From Actinomycetota bacterium (GTDB lineage Bacteria > Actinomycetota > Actinomycetes > Nanopelagicales > Nanopelagicaceae): a stretch of DNA of 50,106 nt. Location of the stretch: assembly GCA_002737595.1 (NCBI GenBank), contig NSHZ01000004.1, forward strand, positions 1 to 50,106. Direction: 5' to 3'. Of the stretch, positions 26,016-32,264 are shown piece after piece; positions within the stretch are counted from its first letter, which is position 1, and every line of letters begins with the position of its first letter. A model generated the notes under the pieces. That model saw only the letters and a program-made list of their open reading frames with translations. It was not told the DNA's origin and did no database searches. The translations under genes and the position numbers were made by a program.

Positions 26016-26771
26016 ATGTCAGTCCGTACATTTGCAATCACAGATAAAGCAGGTACCAAGAATATCTCACTCGACCTTGTGCGGTGCTATAACCTTGGCT
26101 TTACGATGCGTGACGCAGAGAAGATGCAACGCCATCTCGAAGAGTGTTACAAACTTGGAATCAAAGAATTAATTTGCGATCGTCCTCCACTCGTCATGCC
26201 TATCAGTGATTGGGCAGTGCTCACTGATACCGCCATTACCGTGCAACGACCCAAATCAAGTGGTGAAGTAGAGATCGTCACGCTGGTAGATGAGAATGAC
26301 ACTATTTACGTCACGGTGGGTTCAGATCACACAGATCGATCACTTGAGGGCATCGACATTCCTTGGGGAAAGCAAGTCACTCCGAACGTAGTGGCGCCTC
26401 ACGCTTGGCGCTGGGATGAAGTGAAAGATCACTGGGATCAAGTAACGATGGAGTGCTGGGTCATTGATGGCGGCCATCACATGAAGTACCAAGAGGCTTT
26501 TGTGAACGAGTTTTGGACACCAGCAGAAATGCTGCAAGGCGTGCGCGAAAGTGTGGTTAAGGTTCCAGGAGCAATTATTCTCTTCAGCGGAACGGTAGTT
26601 TCAATCGAAGAGAAATTGCGATTTGCTGAGTCTTGGACAATTAAGATGATTGACCCAGTGCTCAATCGCACCATTGAACATACATATACCGTTGCCGTTT
26701 TAGCTGGGGAAGTTCTCAACGACGGATCTTCGACGGGCGATATCGCAAAGGGCGCTGCCCTCACCGGTTGA
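26016..26771 (+). CDS. DUF2848 family protein
   Basis: A 251-residue protein recognised as DUF2848 from its pattern: an N-terminal strand followed by YNLGFTMRD, a LEECYKLGIKE helix, the signature VTVGSDHTDRSLE, then DHWDQVTMECWVIDGG and TPAEMLQGVRES. The family is thought to be distantly related to the fumarylacetoacetate hydrolase fold, and its reaction is not established. The ATG has a GAGAGGAAG ribosome site upstream. It sits 29 nt after the SDR gene and probably ends the transporter-GMC-SDR transcript, because a strong hairpin starts 5 nt after its stop. Confidence 0.75.
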   Translation: MSVRTFAITDKAGTKNISLDLVRCYNLGFTMRDAEKMQRHLEECYKLGIKELICDRPPLVMPISDWAVLTDTAITVQRPKSSGEVEIVTLVDENDTIYVTVGSDHTDRSLEGIDIPWGKQVTPNVVAPHAWRWDEVKDHWDQVTMECWVIDGGHHMKYQEAFVNEFWTPAEMLQGVRESVVKVPGAIILFSGTVVSIEEKLRFAESWTIKMIDPVLNRTIEHTYTVAVLAGEVLNDGSSTGDIAKGAALTG

Positions 26772-26775
26772 GCTT

Positions 26776-26811
26776 GATGGGGAGTGGGCTACAGGGGTCG
26801 CACTCCCCATC
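26776..26811 (+). terminator. Hairpin after the DUF2848 gene, possible terminator or processing site
   Basis: GATGGGGAGTG (26776-26786) and CACTCCCCATC (26801-26811) pair perfectly over 11 bp with a 14-nt loop, directly after the DUF2848 stop. There is no T run behind it, so it is not a classical intrinsic terminator; it may stabilise the upstream mRNA or separate the next gene. Confidence 0.5.
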
Positions 26812-26868
26812 GATCTCACCTGAATTCTGTACACGTAAGGTTTTCCTTAGGACAGAGAAAGGTAATAA

Positions 26869-27447
26869 ATGCAGCCAGCAACCGTTGTCAACCGCGTACC
26901 TCGTGAAGATTTGCCAGCGAACCTCAAGACCGTTTGGGATGACGCCCAAGAGCGTCATGGGGACACCACATTTGTCGAGGTAATGGGCAACAGCCCAGAT
27001 CTACTCGCGTGGTACAAGGATGAGTTCTACGCAAAGATTTTCTACGGAGGTCGAGTGCCTCTTCGCACTGTGGAGATGCTTCGCCTGCGTCTGGCTAATG
27101 TGCATGGCTGTGCTTTTTGCGTACGTAATGACACCACGGCAGCTTTGGCTGCAGGGATCACCCAAGAAGAGATTGATCATTTAGATGAGTACGAAACTTG
27201 GGCCTTCTCCGAGGCAGATCGAGCCGTTTTGGCGCTGGCTGACCAAATGATCCTTACGAATGCCTTTGGCTCCCTTGACCAAAATTTGTATGTTCGATTG
27301 AAGGGCAGTTTTACGGATGCGCAGATTGTGGAGCTTGGGATGATTTCAGCGGTGCTTTGCGGAATGGCCAAATTCCTCTTCGTTTATGACTTAGTTGAGC
27401 GATTGGACTCTTGTCCTTTTACTCCTCCTGTTTCACAATTATCCTAG
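26869..27447 (+). CDS. Carboxymuconolactone decarboxylase (AhpD-like) family protein
   Basis: All-helical AhpD-fold protein, 192 residues, with the CxxC pair Cys81 and Cys84 in HGCAFCVRND followed by TAALAAGIT. Members are either peroxidase-like thiol enzymes or decarboxylases; the CxxC and length fit the thiol-peroxidase-like group better than the short decarboxylase. GAGAAAGG precedes the ATG at 26869. It is followed 28 nt later by the cysteine hydrolase gene. A protective role beside oxidative enzymes that may release peroxide is plausible but inferred. Confidence 0.82.
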   Translation: MQPATVVNRVPREDLPANLKTVWDDAQERHGDTTFVEVMGNSPDLLAWYKDEFYAKIFYGGRVPLRTVEMLRLRLANVHGCAFCVRNDTTAALAAGITQEEIDHLDEYETWAFSEADRAVLALADQMILTNAFGSLDQNLYVRLKGSFTDAQIVELGMISAVLCGMAKFLFVYDLVERLDSCPFTPPVSQLS

Positions 27448-27475
27448 AGTCAATCAACTACCCGAAAGGCACCCC

Positions 27476-28075
27476 ATGGTTCCGAATAAAGATGTGGCAC
27501 TTCTTGTAATCGATATGCAGAATGGTTTCTGCAAGCCCAAGGGTTCAATGGGATCTTTAGGTTTTGATATCTCTCGTTGTGATTCTGCGATCGGTCAAGT
27601 TCGAAAGCTCATCGACGCCGCGCATAAAGCAAACGTTCCGGTCATCTATACTCGCTATGTTTATCAACCGGGTTACAAAGACGGCGGTATCCTGCCAAAT
27701 GAGCTCGTTCCAGGGCTGAAGGAGATCGGAGCGCTCCAAGAAGGTTCATGGGACGCAGCGATTGTCGATGAACTAACTCCCATCGAAGGTGATCTCATCA
27801 TCGACAAGTCTCGTTACAGCGCATTTTATGGAACTCGCCTCGAGCCGCTCTTGACTGGCCTTGGCACGCGCAACCTTGTGATGTGCGGGGTCACCACAAA
27901 TATGTGTGTTGAGACTTCAGCTCGTGATGCAAGTCAACGCGATTACCACACACATGTGATCGAAGACGCGTGTGCTGAAGTGGATCACCAACGCCATCTC
28001 AACGCAATCCAAACCATTTCCTTCGGATTTGGGTGGATTAACACCATTGATGACGTCCTCGCTTCTTGGAAGTGA
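27476..28075 (+). CDS. Isochorismatase-family cysteine hydrolase, RutB/biuret-hydrolase-like
   Basis: Amide hydrolase of 199 residues with the Asp-Lys-Cys triad visible: Asp13 in VIDMQNGF, Lys111 in IIDKSRYSAFYGT and Cys144 in GVTTNMCVET. The segment GSWDAAIVDELTPIEGD matches ureidoacrylate amidohydrolase (RutB) and biuret hydrolase more closely than isochorismatase proper. The start is ATG 27476 with GAAAGG upstream; the longer frame from 27395 lies inside the previous gene. It is the third predicted amide-bond hydrolase of the block, with the amidase and the PuuE-like protein, which argues for release of ammonia from a carbamoyl or ureido group (inference). Confidence 0.85.
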   Translation: MVPNKDVALLVIDMQNGFCKPKGSMGSLGFDISRCDSAIGQVRKLIDAAHKANVPVIYTRYVYQPGYKDGGILPNELVPGLKEIGALQEGSWDAAIVDELTPIEGDLIIDKSRYSAFYGTRLEPLLTGLGTRNLVMCGVTTNMCVETSARDASQRDYHTHVIEDACAEVDHQRHLNAIQTISFGFGWINTIDDVLASWK

Positions 28076-28136
28076 AGCGATGTCCGGTGCGCTGCATCCC
28101 CTCTATCTCCCGAAAAATGAATAGTTACTTGACCCA

Positions 28137-28164
28137 TTGAAAAATTGGTTGAGTCACGTATTTT
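28137..28164 (+). promoter_or_regulatory. Candidate promoter of the NuoB-C-I-like operon
   Basis: TTGAAA (28137-28142) and TATTTT (28159-28164) are spaced by 16 nt, giving a leader of roughly 45 nt before ATG 28217. An imperfect inverted repeat, 9 of 12 positions pairing, spans about 28127-28154 around the -35 and may be a regulator site. Nothing else is recognised in the 141-nt gap between the hydrolase and this operon. Confidence 0.35.
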
Positions 28165-28216
28165 TCCCGGCGCTTGTGCCTTGGAAAGGTGCGAGTCCTG
28201 CGGGCCTTAAACTCAG

Positions 28217-28621
28217 ATGGTGATCACTCTTTCAAACGTGGAATTACCGGGTGGGCGCGTAGTGGCCTTGGCGGAGATCCCCCTTGCCTGCTGCGCTTTA
28301 GAGGCGTACGCCTTCCGGGCCACGTGTCGCGAGAGCCTTAGCTCTCCTAGTGAGGTGCTTCTGCTGGTGAGCGGCACCTTAACGACCGCCCTAAGCTCGC
28401 AGATTCAAGCAGCGGTTGCGCAATTCCAGACGTATCTACCGGAGTTGCCCCACCGAATCGTGGCCGTAGGGGCTTGTGCCACCAGCGGAGGCCCTTACTG
28501 GGATTCACCCACCGTCATCCCAGGGCTTGCTGAAATGGGTATCGAGCCGGACCTCTTTATCGCTGGCTGCCCACCATCGCCCCAAGCGATCTCGAATGCC
28601 CTCGCGGTGGTGCGCGCGTGA
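28217..28621 (+). CDS. Short NuoB-like protein (complex I / group 4 hydrogenase small-subunit family)
   Basis: A 134-residue relative of NuoB, the subunit holding cluster N2. All four cluster ligands are visible: the adjacent pair in LACCALE, one in GACATSGGPYWD and one in AGCPPSPQAI. The tandem CC is the NuoB form rather than the hydrogenase form. The protein lacks the N-terminal part of standard NuoB (usually 160-180 residues). The start is ATG 28217 (GTG 28220 possible); TAA lies in frame upstream. It overlaps the NuoC-like gene by 4 nt (GTGA). GC is clearly higher than in the preceding block (40 of 60 bases at 28261-28320). The standard nuo operon is elsewhere, so this is a paralogue or part of another complex. 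Confidence 0.75.
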   Translation: MVITLSNVELPGGRVVALAEIPLACCALEAYAFRATCRESLSSPSEVLLLVSGTLTTALSSQIQAAVAQFQTYLPELPHRIVAVGACATSGGPYWDSPTVIPGLAEMGIEPDLFIAGCPPSPQAISNALAVVRA

Positions 28622-28968
28622 AGCGGGTGAGCTCAGCAGTGTGGGAAAAGAGCGCCACAGAATTGAAGTCTGCCGGCTATGACTTCTTTGATCAGTTGGG
28701 AGCGCGCGCACTCGCAGTTAAAGAGCAGGAGGTCTGGCTCATCGTGAGTAATTCACTCACTGGCGAGCGGGCAGAAATCTCCACTCGAACGCACGCGCCA
28801 TTACCCACACTCTCGCATCTCTGGGCGGGCGCGTTCTGGTGTGAGCGGGAAGTTATCGCACTAACCGAACTCCCGCTCACACGACGAACCGAAAAAGAGT
28901 GGCCAGGATTTGCAGATCCTTCCGGACGTACCCGCTTCAGCCCTGTCGGAATCAAGGGAGGGCAGTGA
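28618..28968 (+). CDS. Short NuoC-like protein
   Basis: A 116-residue protein whose second half matches the NuoC/30-kDa subunit signature: LPTLSHLWAGAFWCEREV corresponds to the usual VPSVxxxWxGANWxEREV. The following DMFG-type segment and the RKDYP ending are replaced or lost, and the N-terminal half is short, so this is a reduced version. NuoC normally packs against NuoD and NuoB near the quinone end. The GTG start overlaps the NuoB-like stop (GTGA), and the TGA shares a base with the next ATG (TGATG), so the three genes are tightly coupled. Confidence 0.65.
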   Translation: MKRVSSAVWEKSATELKSAGYDFFDQLGARALAVKEQEVWLIVSNSLTGERAEISTRTHAPLPTLSHLWAGAFWCEREVIALTELPLTRRTEKEWPGFADPSGRTRFSPVGIKGGQ

Positions 28969-29342
28969 TGGAGAATCCACTCCGCGCCGAACTTGCCCTC
29001 GACGCAAGTGCTTGCACCTCGTGCATGATCTGCGTCCGTGAATGTCCTACGTGGTGCATCACTGTGGATGCCCATCAGGAAGAGCGCGAAGAGGGCGGTC
29101 GGCGGCCGATCAAAGTGAACATCCTCGATAAATTCGAAGTGGATTACGGTCTTTGTATGTTCTGTGGCATCTGCGTTGATGCTTGCCCACACGATGCCCT
29201 TTTCTGGGCCCCTGATGCTGAGAATGTCCTAAAAGAAGGTGCGAGCGGGAATGGAGCACGCCAGAATTTGGTTTATCAGATAGCCGGACTTGAAGGCGCC
29301 CTTCCACGCGCGGTTCGGTCAGCGAAGAAAGAGCAGAGTTGA
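28968..29342 (+). CDS. Short NuoI-like 8Fe ferredoxin protein
   Basis: A 124-residue polyferredoxin with two complete 4Fe-4S motifs, CTSCMICVRECP and CMFCGICVDACPHDAL, separated by an insertion of about 35 polar residues. The second resembles the NuoI motif CxFCGxCxxACP closely. The N-terminal helix of standard NuoI is missing. The start is ATG 28968, one base into the NuoC-like stop. With the NuoB-like protein it would give a chain of three 4Fe-4S clusters equivalent to N6a, N6b and N2, but no NuoD-like gene follows; a 121-nt gap and the convergent yajQ gene end the operon. Confidence 0.75.
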   Translation: MENPLRAELALDASACTSCMICVRECPTWCITVDAHQEEREEGGRRPIKVNILDKFEVDYGLCMFCGICVDACPHDALFWAPDAENVLKEGASGNGARQNLVYQIAGLEGALPRAVRSAKKEQS

Positions 29343-29463
29343 GCCACGGTAAGTACTTCAACGGAGTAAAGAGTGCAGCCCTTTTCGAATGGCAGAATAA
29401 ATGAGGCGTTTAGAAGAGATTGCCAATACTTATATTTAACGCGCTCTCAGTAATGAGAAAGTT

Positions 29464-29952
29464 TCAGCGGTAGTTATCGAATTGCACTGCGAAGTCCCAA
29501 TCGTGACCCTTGACGAGTGCAATCACTTCTTGTAAATCGTCTCGTGATTTACTGGAGACGCGGAGTTCGTCACCTTGAATCTGCGACTTGATTGATTTCG
29601 GACCATCGTCGCGAATCAGTTTGGCAACTTTTTTGGCGTTCTCCTGCGTGATGCCTTGCTTGAGTTCGGCCGAAATTTTGTAGATCTTTCCTGACTGTTG
29701 CGGCTCACCTGCATCAATTGATTTGAGGGAGACACTGCGCTTGATCAATTTCTCTTTGAATACATCGAGGGCGGCTTTGACGCGATCTTCGCTCTCGGCC
29801 TCCATGGCGATCTTTTCGCCTGACCATTCAATCTTGGCTCCGGTGTTCTTGAAGTCGAATCGGGTGGCCAGCTCGCGCTGGGTCTGGTTGAGGGCGTTAT
29901 CGACCTCCATTTTGTCGACCTTTGAAACGATGTCGAATGAACTATCAGCCAT
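29464..29952 (-). CDS. yajQ: YajQ family nucleotide-binding protein
   Basis: A 162-residue protein with two ferredoxin-like domains, the normal YajQ length. The family pattern is clear: [20 protein letters not shown] at the start, REIATRFDFK-like [12 protein letters not shown], and [12 protein letters not shown] at the end. YajQ proteins bind nucleotides or cyclic-di-GMP in some bacteria; the role in actinobacteria is unclear. The start is ATG 29952; a long upstream frame from 30195 runs through the tRNA-Tyr region and is not used. Minus-strand TAGGCT lies 7 nt before the ATG without a ribosome site, which suggests a leaderless mRNA. Confidence 0.92.
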   Translation of the reverse strand: MADSSFDIVSKVDKMEVDNALNQTQRELATRFDFKNTGAKIEWSGEKIAMEAESEDRVKAALDVFKEKLIKRSVSLKSIDAGEPQQSGKIYKISAELKQGITQENAKKVAKLIRDDGPKSIKSQIQGDELRVSSKSRDDLQEVIALVKGHDWDFAVQFDNYR

Positions 29953-30086
29953 GAGAGACAGCCTATCTAAGCGGCGACCCTTTGAGGTGAGGTGGGCGGG
30001 CGGTGCCGGGAAATCGGGGCAGGAATGTCGGCGAAACGCGGGAGAGCGAGCCACCCTCTGGTCAGGGTAAGGTTTCCTCTGCTCAA

Positions 30087-30172
30087 GGCGGATTGCCCGA
30101 GCGGCCAATGGGAGCGGACTGTAAATCCGTCGACTTACGTCTACCCAGGTTCGAATCCTGGATCCGCCACCA
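30087..30172 (+). tRNA. tRNA-Tyr (anticodon GTA)
   Basis: The acceptor arms GGCGGAT and ATCCGCC pair fully, the anticodon GTA is at 30121-30123, a long variable arm marks a class II tRNA, and the T arm is CCAGG-TTCGAAT-CCTGG. The 3' CCA is encoded in the DNA (30170-30172), unlike the other three tRNAs of the window. Confidence 0.95.
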
Positions 30173-30200
30173 AGGGTGGGTTCTCCGGAACCCACCCTTT
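30173..30200 (+). terminator. Rho-independent terminator after tRNA-Tyr
   Basis: A perfect 11-bp stem, AGGGTGGGTTC (30173-30183) with GAACCCACCCT (30188-30198), closes a TCCG tetraloop and runs into TTT. It starts at the base after the CCA end of the tRNA. Confidence 0.85.
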
Positions 30201-30255
30201 ATCTATGCCCTTCGTTTTCTCTGCCCGTGGCTTTCCACAGCAGCAGATTTGCTGC

Positions 30256-30285
30256 TATTCTCATGGTGTCAATAATGACACCATG
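30256..30285 (+). promoter_or_regulatory. -10 box and perfect palindromic operator of the HicB-like locus
   Basis: CATGGTGTCA (30262-30271) and TGACACCATG (30276-30285) form a perfect 10-bp inverted repeat with a 4-nt centre ATAA. A -10-like TATTCT (30256-30261) abuts its left edge, and a weak -35 (TTTCCA, 30232-30237) lies upstream. The palindrome covers the probable transcription start and the start codon of the small ORF, the arrangement expected for autorepression by the ribbon-helix-helix domain of the HicB-like protein. Confidence 0.6.
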
Positions 30286-30403
30286 GCAGGGAGATCCACG
30301 GATCAATATTCAAATTTCAGGCGGCCGAGCGAAGGCCTATCAAGTACGCCAAGTTTTGGCCGCACTCTCCCAGTTGCAAAAGGAGAATAATGGTCAAGAT
30401 TGA
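30275..30403 (+). CDS. Small protein encoded upstream of the HicB-like gene, unrecognised
   Basis: A 42-residue ORF from ATG 30275 to TGA 30401-30403; a GTG at 30266 in the same frame could add three residues. Its second half, GGRAKAYQVRQVLAALSQLQ, is likely one amphipathic helix. It overlaps the HicB-like gene by 14 nt, and its start codon lies inside the palindromic operator. It does not resemble the HicA toxin, which is longer and carries a conserved GSHxxF-type motif. It could be a minimal toxin partner, a leader peptide or a remnant. Evidence for translation is the overlap and the codon context only. Confidence 0.5.
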   Translation: MTPWQGDPRINIQISGGRAKAYQVRQVLAALSQLQKENNGQD

Positions 30404-30716
30404 GCATTACACGTATCGAATCACCTGGTCGCCGGCGGACGGGGAGTTCGTCGGCTTGGTGGCGGAATTTCCCTCACTATCCTGGCTTGCCCCTACTCAA
30501 GTACGGGCCCTCGAAGGAATTCAAAAGTGTGTGAGTGGCGTCGTCAAAGATCTCAAGAGGTCCGGCGATCCTCTGCCCAGACCGTTTGCCGATCGTGAGT
30601 ACAGCGGTGAATTCAAGGTTCGAATTCCCTCGCAAATCCATCGCGCCCTAGTCATCGAAGCTGCCGAAGAGAATGTCAGCCTCAACCGACTCGTGAGTTC
30701 AAAGCTCGCCCGTTAG
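30390..30716 (+). CDS. HicB family antitoxin-like protein
   Basis: A 108-residue protein with two parts: an N-terminal HicB-like partial RNase H fold (YTYRITWSPADGEFVGLVAEFPSL) and a C-terminal ribbon-helix-helix domain (SGEFKVRIPSQIHRALVIEA and the following helix NVSLNRLV). Such proteins neutralise the HicA mRNA interferase and repress their own promoter. No recognisable HicA is adjacent, only the 42-residue ORF upstream. AAGGAG is 5-10 nt before the ATG. The palindrome at 30262-30285 is the expected binding site for the C-terminal domain. It may be a solitary regulator rather than an active toxin-antitoxin module. Confidence 0.82.
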   Translation: MVKIEHYTYRITWSPADGEFVGLVAEFPSLSWLAPTQVRALEGIQKCVSGVVKDLKRSGDPLPRPFADREYSGEFKVRIPSQIHRALVIEAAEENVSLNRLVSSKLAR

Positions 30717-30884
30717 TGAGCTCATTTGCACGGGGTGCTTTACACGGAGGGCTTACACACTCAGGAAATTCTCACGTGCAGGACGCGCCAGCGACATCCC
30801 ACTAGGAAAGCAGAACCCTACGATTGGGGTAGAGCCGTCAGCTAAGGGTCCGTCGGTGAAGGGTCGTGAGTGAAGGGTAGAGAG

Positions 30885-31826
30885 ATGTCGAAGAAGAGAG
30901 CCACGGAAAACCCGGCTGCCAAGAACCAATCGACGAACACGTCGTTCATGGGGAAGTGGCGTTCACAAGCGTGGGCAGTGCGCATCCTTCGCCTCTGGCT
31001 CTGAGTCACCTTCACCTACGCAGGTCTTTATAAAGCTCTCGACGGAGGCTTCCTCGATTCACATTCAACGGTCTACCTAGGTAGGCAACTTGCTGGTTTT
31101 GCTCGCAACTCACCGATTTCACCAATCATGCAGAAGATGATCGAACATGCGACCATCGTAGGCTTTGGCACCATCATCATTGAACTCGCTATCGGATTAG
31201 CAACGCTCTTCGGTTTCTTTGAGTTCTACGCGGCCATCGGTGGCGCTGGACTTTCATTGATGTTGTGGCTGACAGCCTCGTGGGGAACTTCACCGTACTT
31301 CTTGGCATCGAATAGTGCCTATCTCGTGATGTGGTTAGCGCTTGCGTTTTCGATTGCACCAAATATGAAACGTGTAAAAGCAGAGCTATCACTCGATCGA
31401 AGAGATGTGGTGCGCGTTGGATTGATGGGGGCGCTTTCACTTGCCTTCTTTGGAATCGGAAAGCTGTTTTCATCTGCTCCGATTGATGCGAAGCAAGCAG
31501 CAGTGACTGCAGGCTCTGCGCCGTCAGGTTCGCTAGTGGCTTTGGCGGATTTGCCGGTGAATTCATCAGTGGATATTACGTTAGCAAGTGGAGAGCCTGG
31601 AGTTCTTGTGCGCCTTGCGCAAGATAAGGTTTGCGCATTCTCCGCGGTGTGCACACATAACGGATGTGCTGTTGCTTATGACTCGGGTCAGAAGGCTTTG
31701 GTATGTCCATGCCATGGAGCGAAGTTTGATCCAGCAAATCACGCGCAAGTCCTTCAAGGTCCCGCGCGTGATCCGCTGCAAGAAGTGCAAGTAAAAATTG
31801 CAAACGGCTACGTGGTCACCGCTTAG
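30885..31826 (+). pseudogene. DoxX/TQO-small-subunit-like membrane domain fused to a Rieske domain, interrupted by in-frame TGA
   Basis: One reading frame runs from ATG 30885 to TAG 31824-31826 with a single break, TGA at 31002-31004 (codon 40). Before the break lie a polar start MSKKRATENP and the amphipathic RSQAWAVRILRLWL; right after it come VTFTYAGLYKALDGGFLD and YLGRQLAGFARNSPI, the DoxX/DoxD family pattern, in which the first two parts are normally joined by Gly (LxLGVTFxYAG). A GGA to TGA change would explain the stop. About four membrane segments follow, then a linker and the Rieske domain (CTHNGC, CPCHG). Everything else is intact. Three AAGGGT repeats precede the ATG. Either a recent nonsense mutation, a sequencing error or readthrough. 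Confidence 0.7.
31128..31826 (+). CDS. Rieske 2Fe-2S protein, part translatable after the in-frame stop
   Basis: This is the longest piece of the interrupted gene that can be read without readthrough, 232 residues from ATG 31128. It keeps about three membrane helices, then a linker (FSSAPIDAKQAAV) and a complete Rieske cluster site with ligands in CTHNGCAV and CPCHGAKFD. No good ribosome site precedes this ATG, so its independent translation is doubtful. The Rieske part is expected outside the membrane and could accept electrons from quinol or a dehydrogenase; no partner gene is adjacent. Confidence 0.6.
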   Translation: MQKMIEHATIVGFGTIIIELAIGLATLFGFFEFYAAIGGAGLSLMLWLTASWGTSPYFLASNSAYLVMWLALAFSIAPNMKRVKAELSLDRRDVVRVGLMGALSLAFFGIGKLFSSAPIDAKQAAVTAGSAPSGSLVALADLPVNSSVDITLASGEPGVLVRLAQDKVCAFSAVCTHNGCAVAYDSGQKALVCPCHGAKFDPANHAQVLQGPARDPLQEVQVKIANGYVVTA

Positions 31827-31853
31827 TTCTACTTCTTTGTAGTAGACCTAAGC
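31821..31853. terminator. Convergent hairpin covering both stop codons
   Basis: GCTTAG (31821-31826) and CTAAGC (31848-31853), then TCTACT (31828-31833) and AGTAGA (31841-31846), make a 13-position stem with one mismatch and a 7-nt loop. Both flanking genes end in GCT TAG, so their last codons form the base of the stem. It lacks T runs, so termination in either direction is probable but not classical. Confidence 0.5.
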
Positions 31854-32114
31854 CTTCTTGGCGGCTGGCTTCGCAGCAGCCTTCTTAGTAGCAGTTTTCT
31901 TAGCGACTGGCTTTTTAGCCTCGGCCTTTTGAGTTCCTGAAGTTTCGCTCATCTCATGAGTTGCAGTGCCTTCTGTGCCTTCAGCACCTTTGCCGCCTGT
32001 AATGCTTGGCTTTTTGGTGGGCGTGGGCTTGCTCGCTGCTGATGCAGAAGTGGCAAACCCAGTAACGAGCAATACGGCAGCTGCTGCGATAGAAAATCCC
32101 TTAATAGTGCGCAT
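31848..32114 (-). CDS. Secreted lysine/alanine-rich hypothetical protein
   Basis: An 88-residue protein with a clear Sec signal peptide (MRTIKGFSIAAAAVLLVTG, cleavage near ASA-AS) followed by a low-complexity region rich in Lys, Ala, Thr, Pro and Gly. The end is a histone H1-like run of KK-P/A-A-KK units. No enzymatic motif is present. Such tails bind polyanions, so an association with cell-surface polymers or external DNA is possible, but no function can be assigned. It is convergent with the DoxX-Rieske gene. Confidence 0.7.
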   Translation of the reverse strand: MRTIKGFSIAAAAVLLVTGFATSASAASKPTPTKKPSITGGKGAEGTEGTATHEMSETSGTQKAEAKKPVAKKTATKKAAAKPAAKKA

Positions 32115-32264
32115 GACATCTCTTTCTAGTGGGAGTAAGTAGGGAAAAGGTAGAAGGGTTTCCTGGGAGATCCCTGAAAGACACGCTAGATCAACTGAAG
32201 AGAGTTAAACAAGTCCGTACTCTTTAGCAATGCGGAGAAGATCTTTATTATTTTTGCGTTCCGG

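Noticed and set aside
7743..28216. Classical genomic island with integrase and attachment repeats
   Set aside because: No integrase, transposase or tRNA at either edge and no flanking direct repeat was seen. The nearest tRNA (30087) lies beyond yajQ and the orphan Nuo-like operon.
29343..29463. A short ORF near 29400 between the NuoI-like gene and yajQ
   Set aside because: Only about a dozen codons, no ribosome site and no family pattern; the gap shows only a weak 5-bp hairpin.
29464..30195. Longer form of yajQ starting at 30195
   Set aside because: The added 81 codons are antisense to tRNA-Tyr and its terminator, and the family starts at MADSSFDIV.
31002..31004. TGA read as glycine or selenocysteine as a general feature
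   Set aside because: TGA ends many genes of the window, often overlapping the next start (nuoI, NuoB-like, NuoC-like, murB, rpoB). The family residue at this site is Gly, not Cys, so selenocysteine is not expected either.
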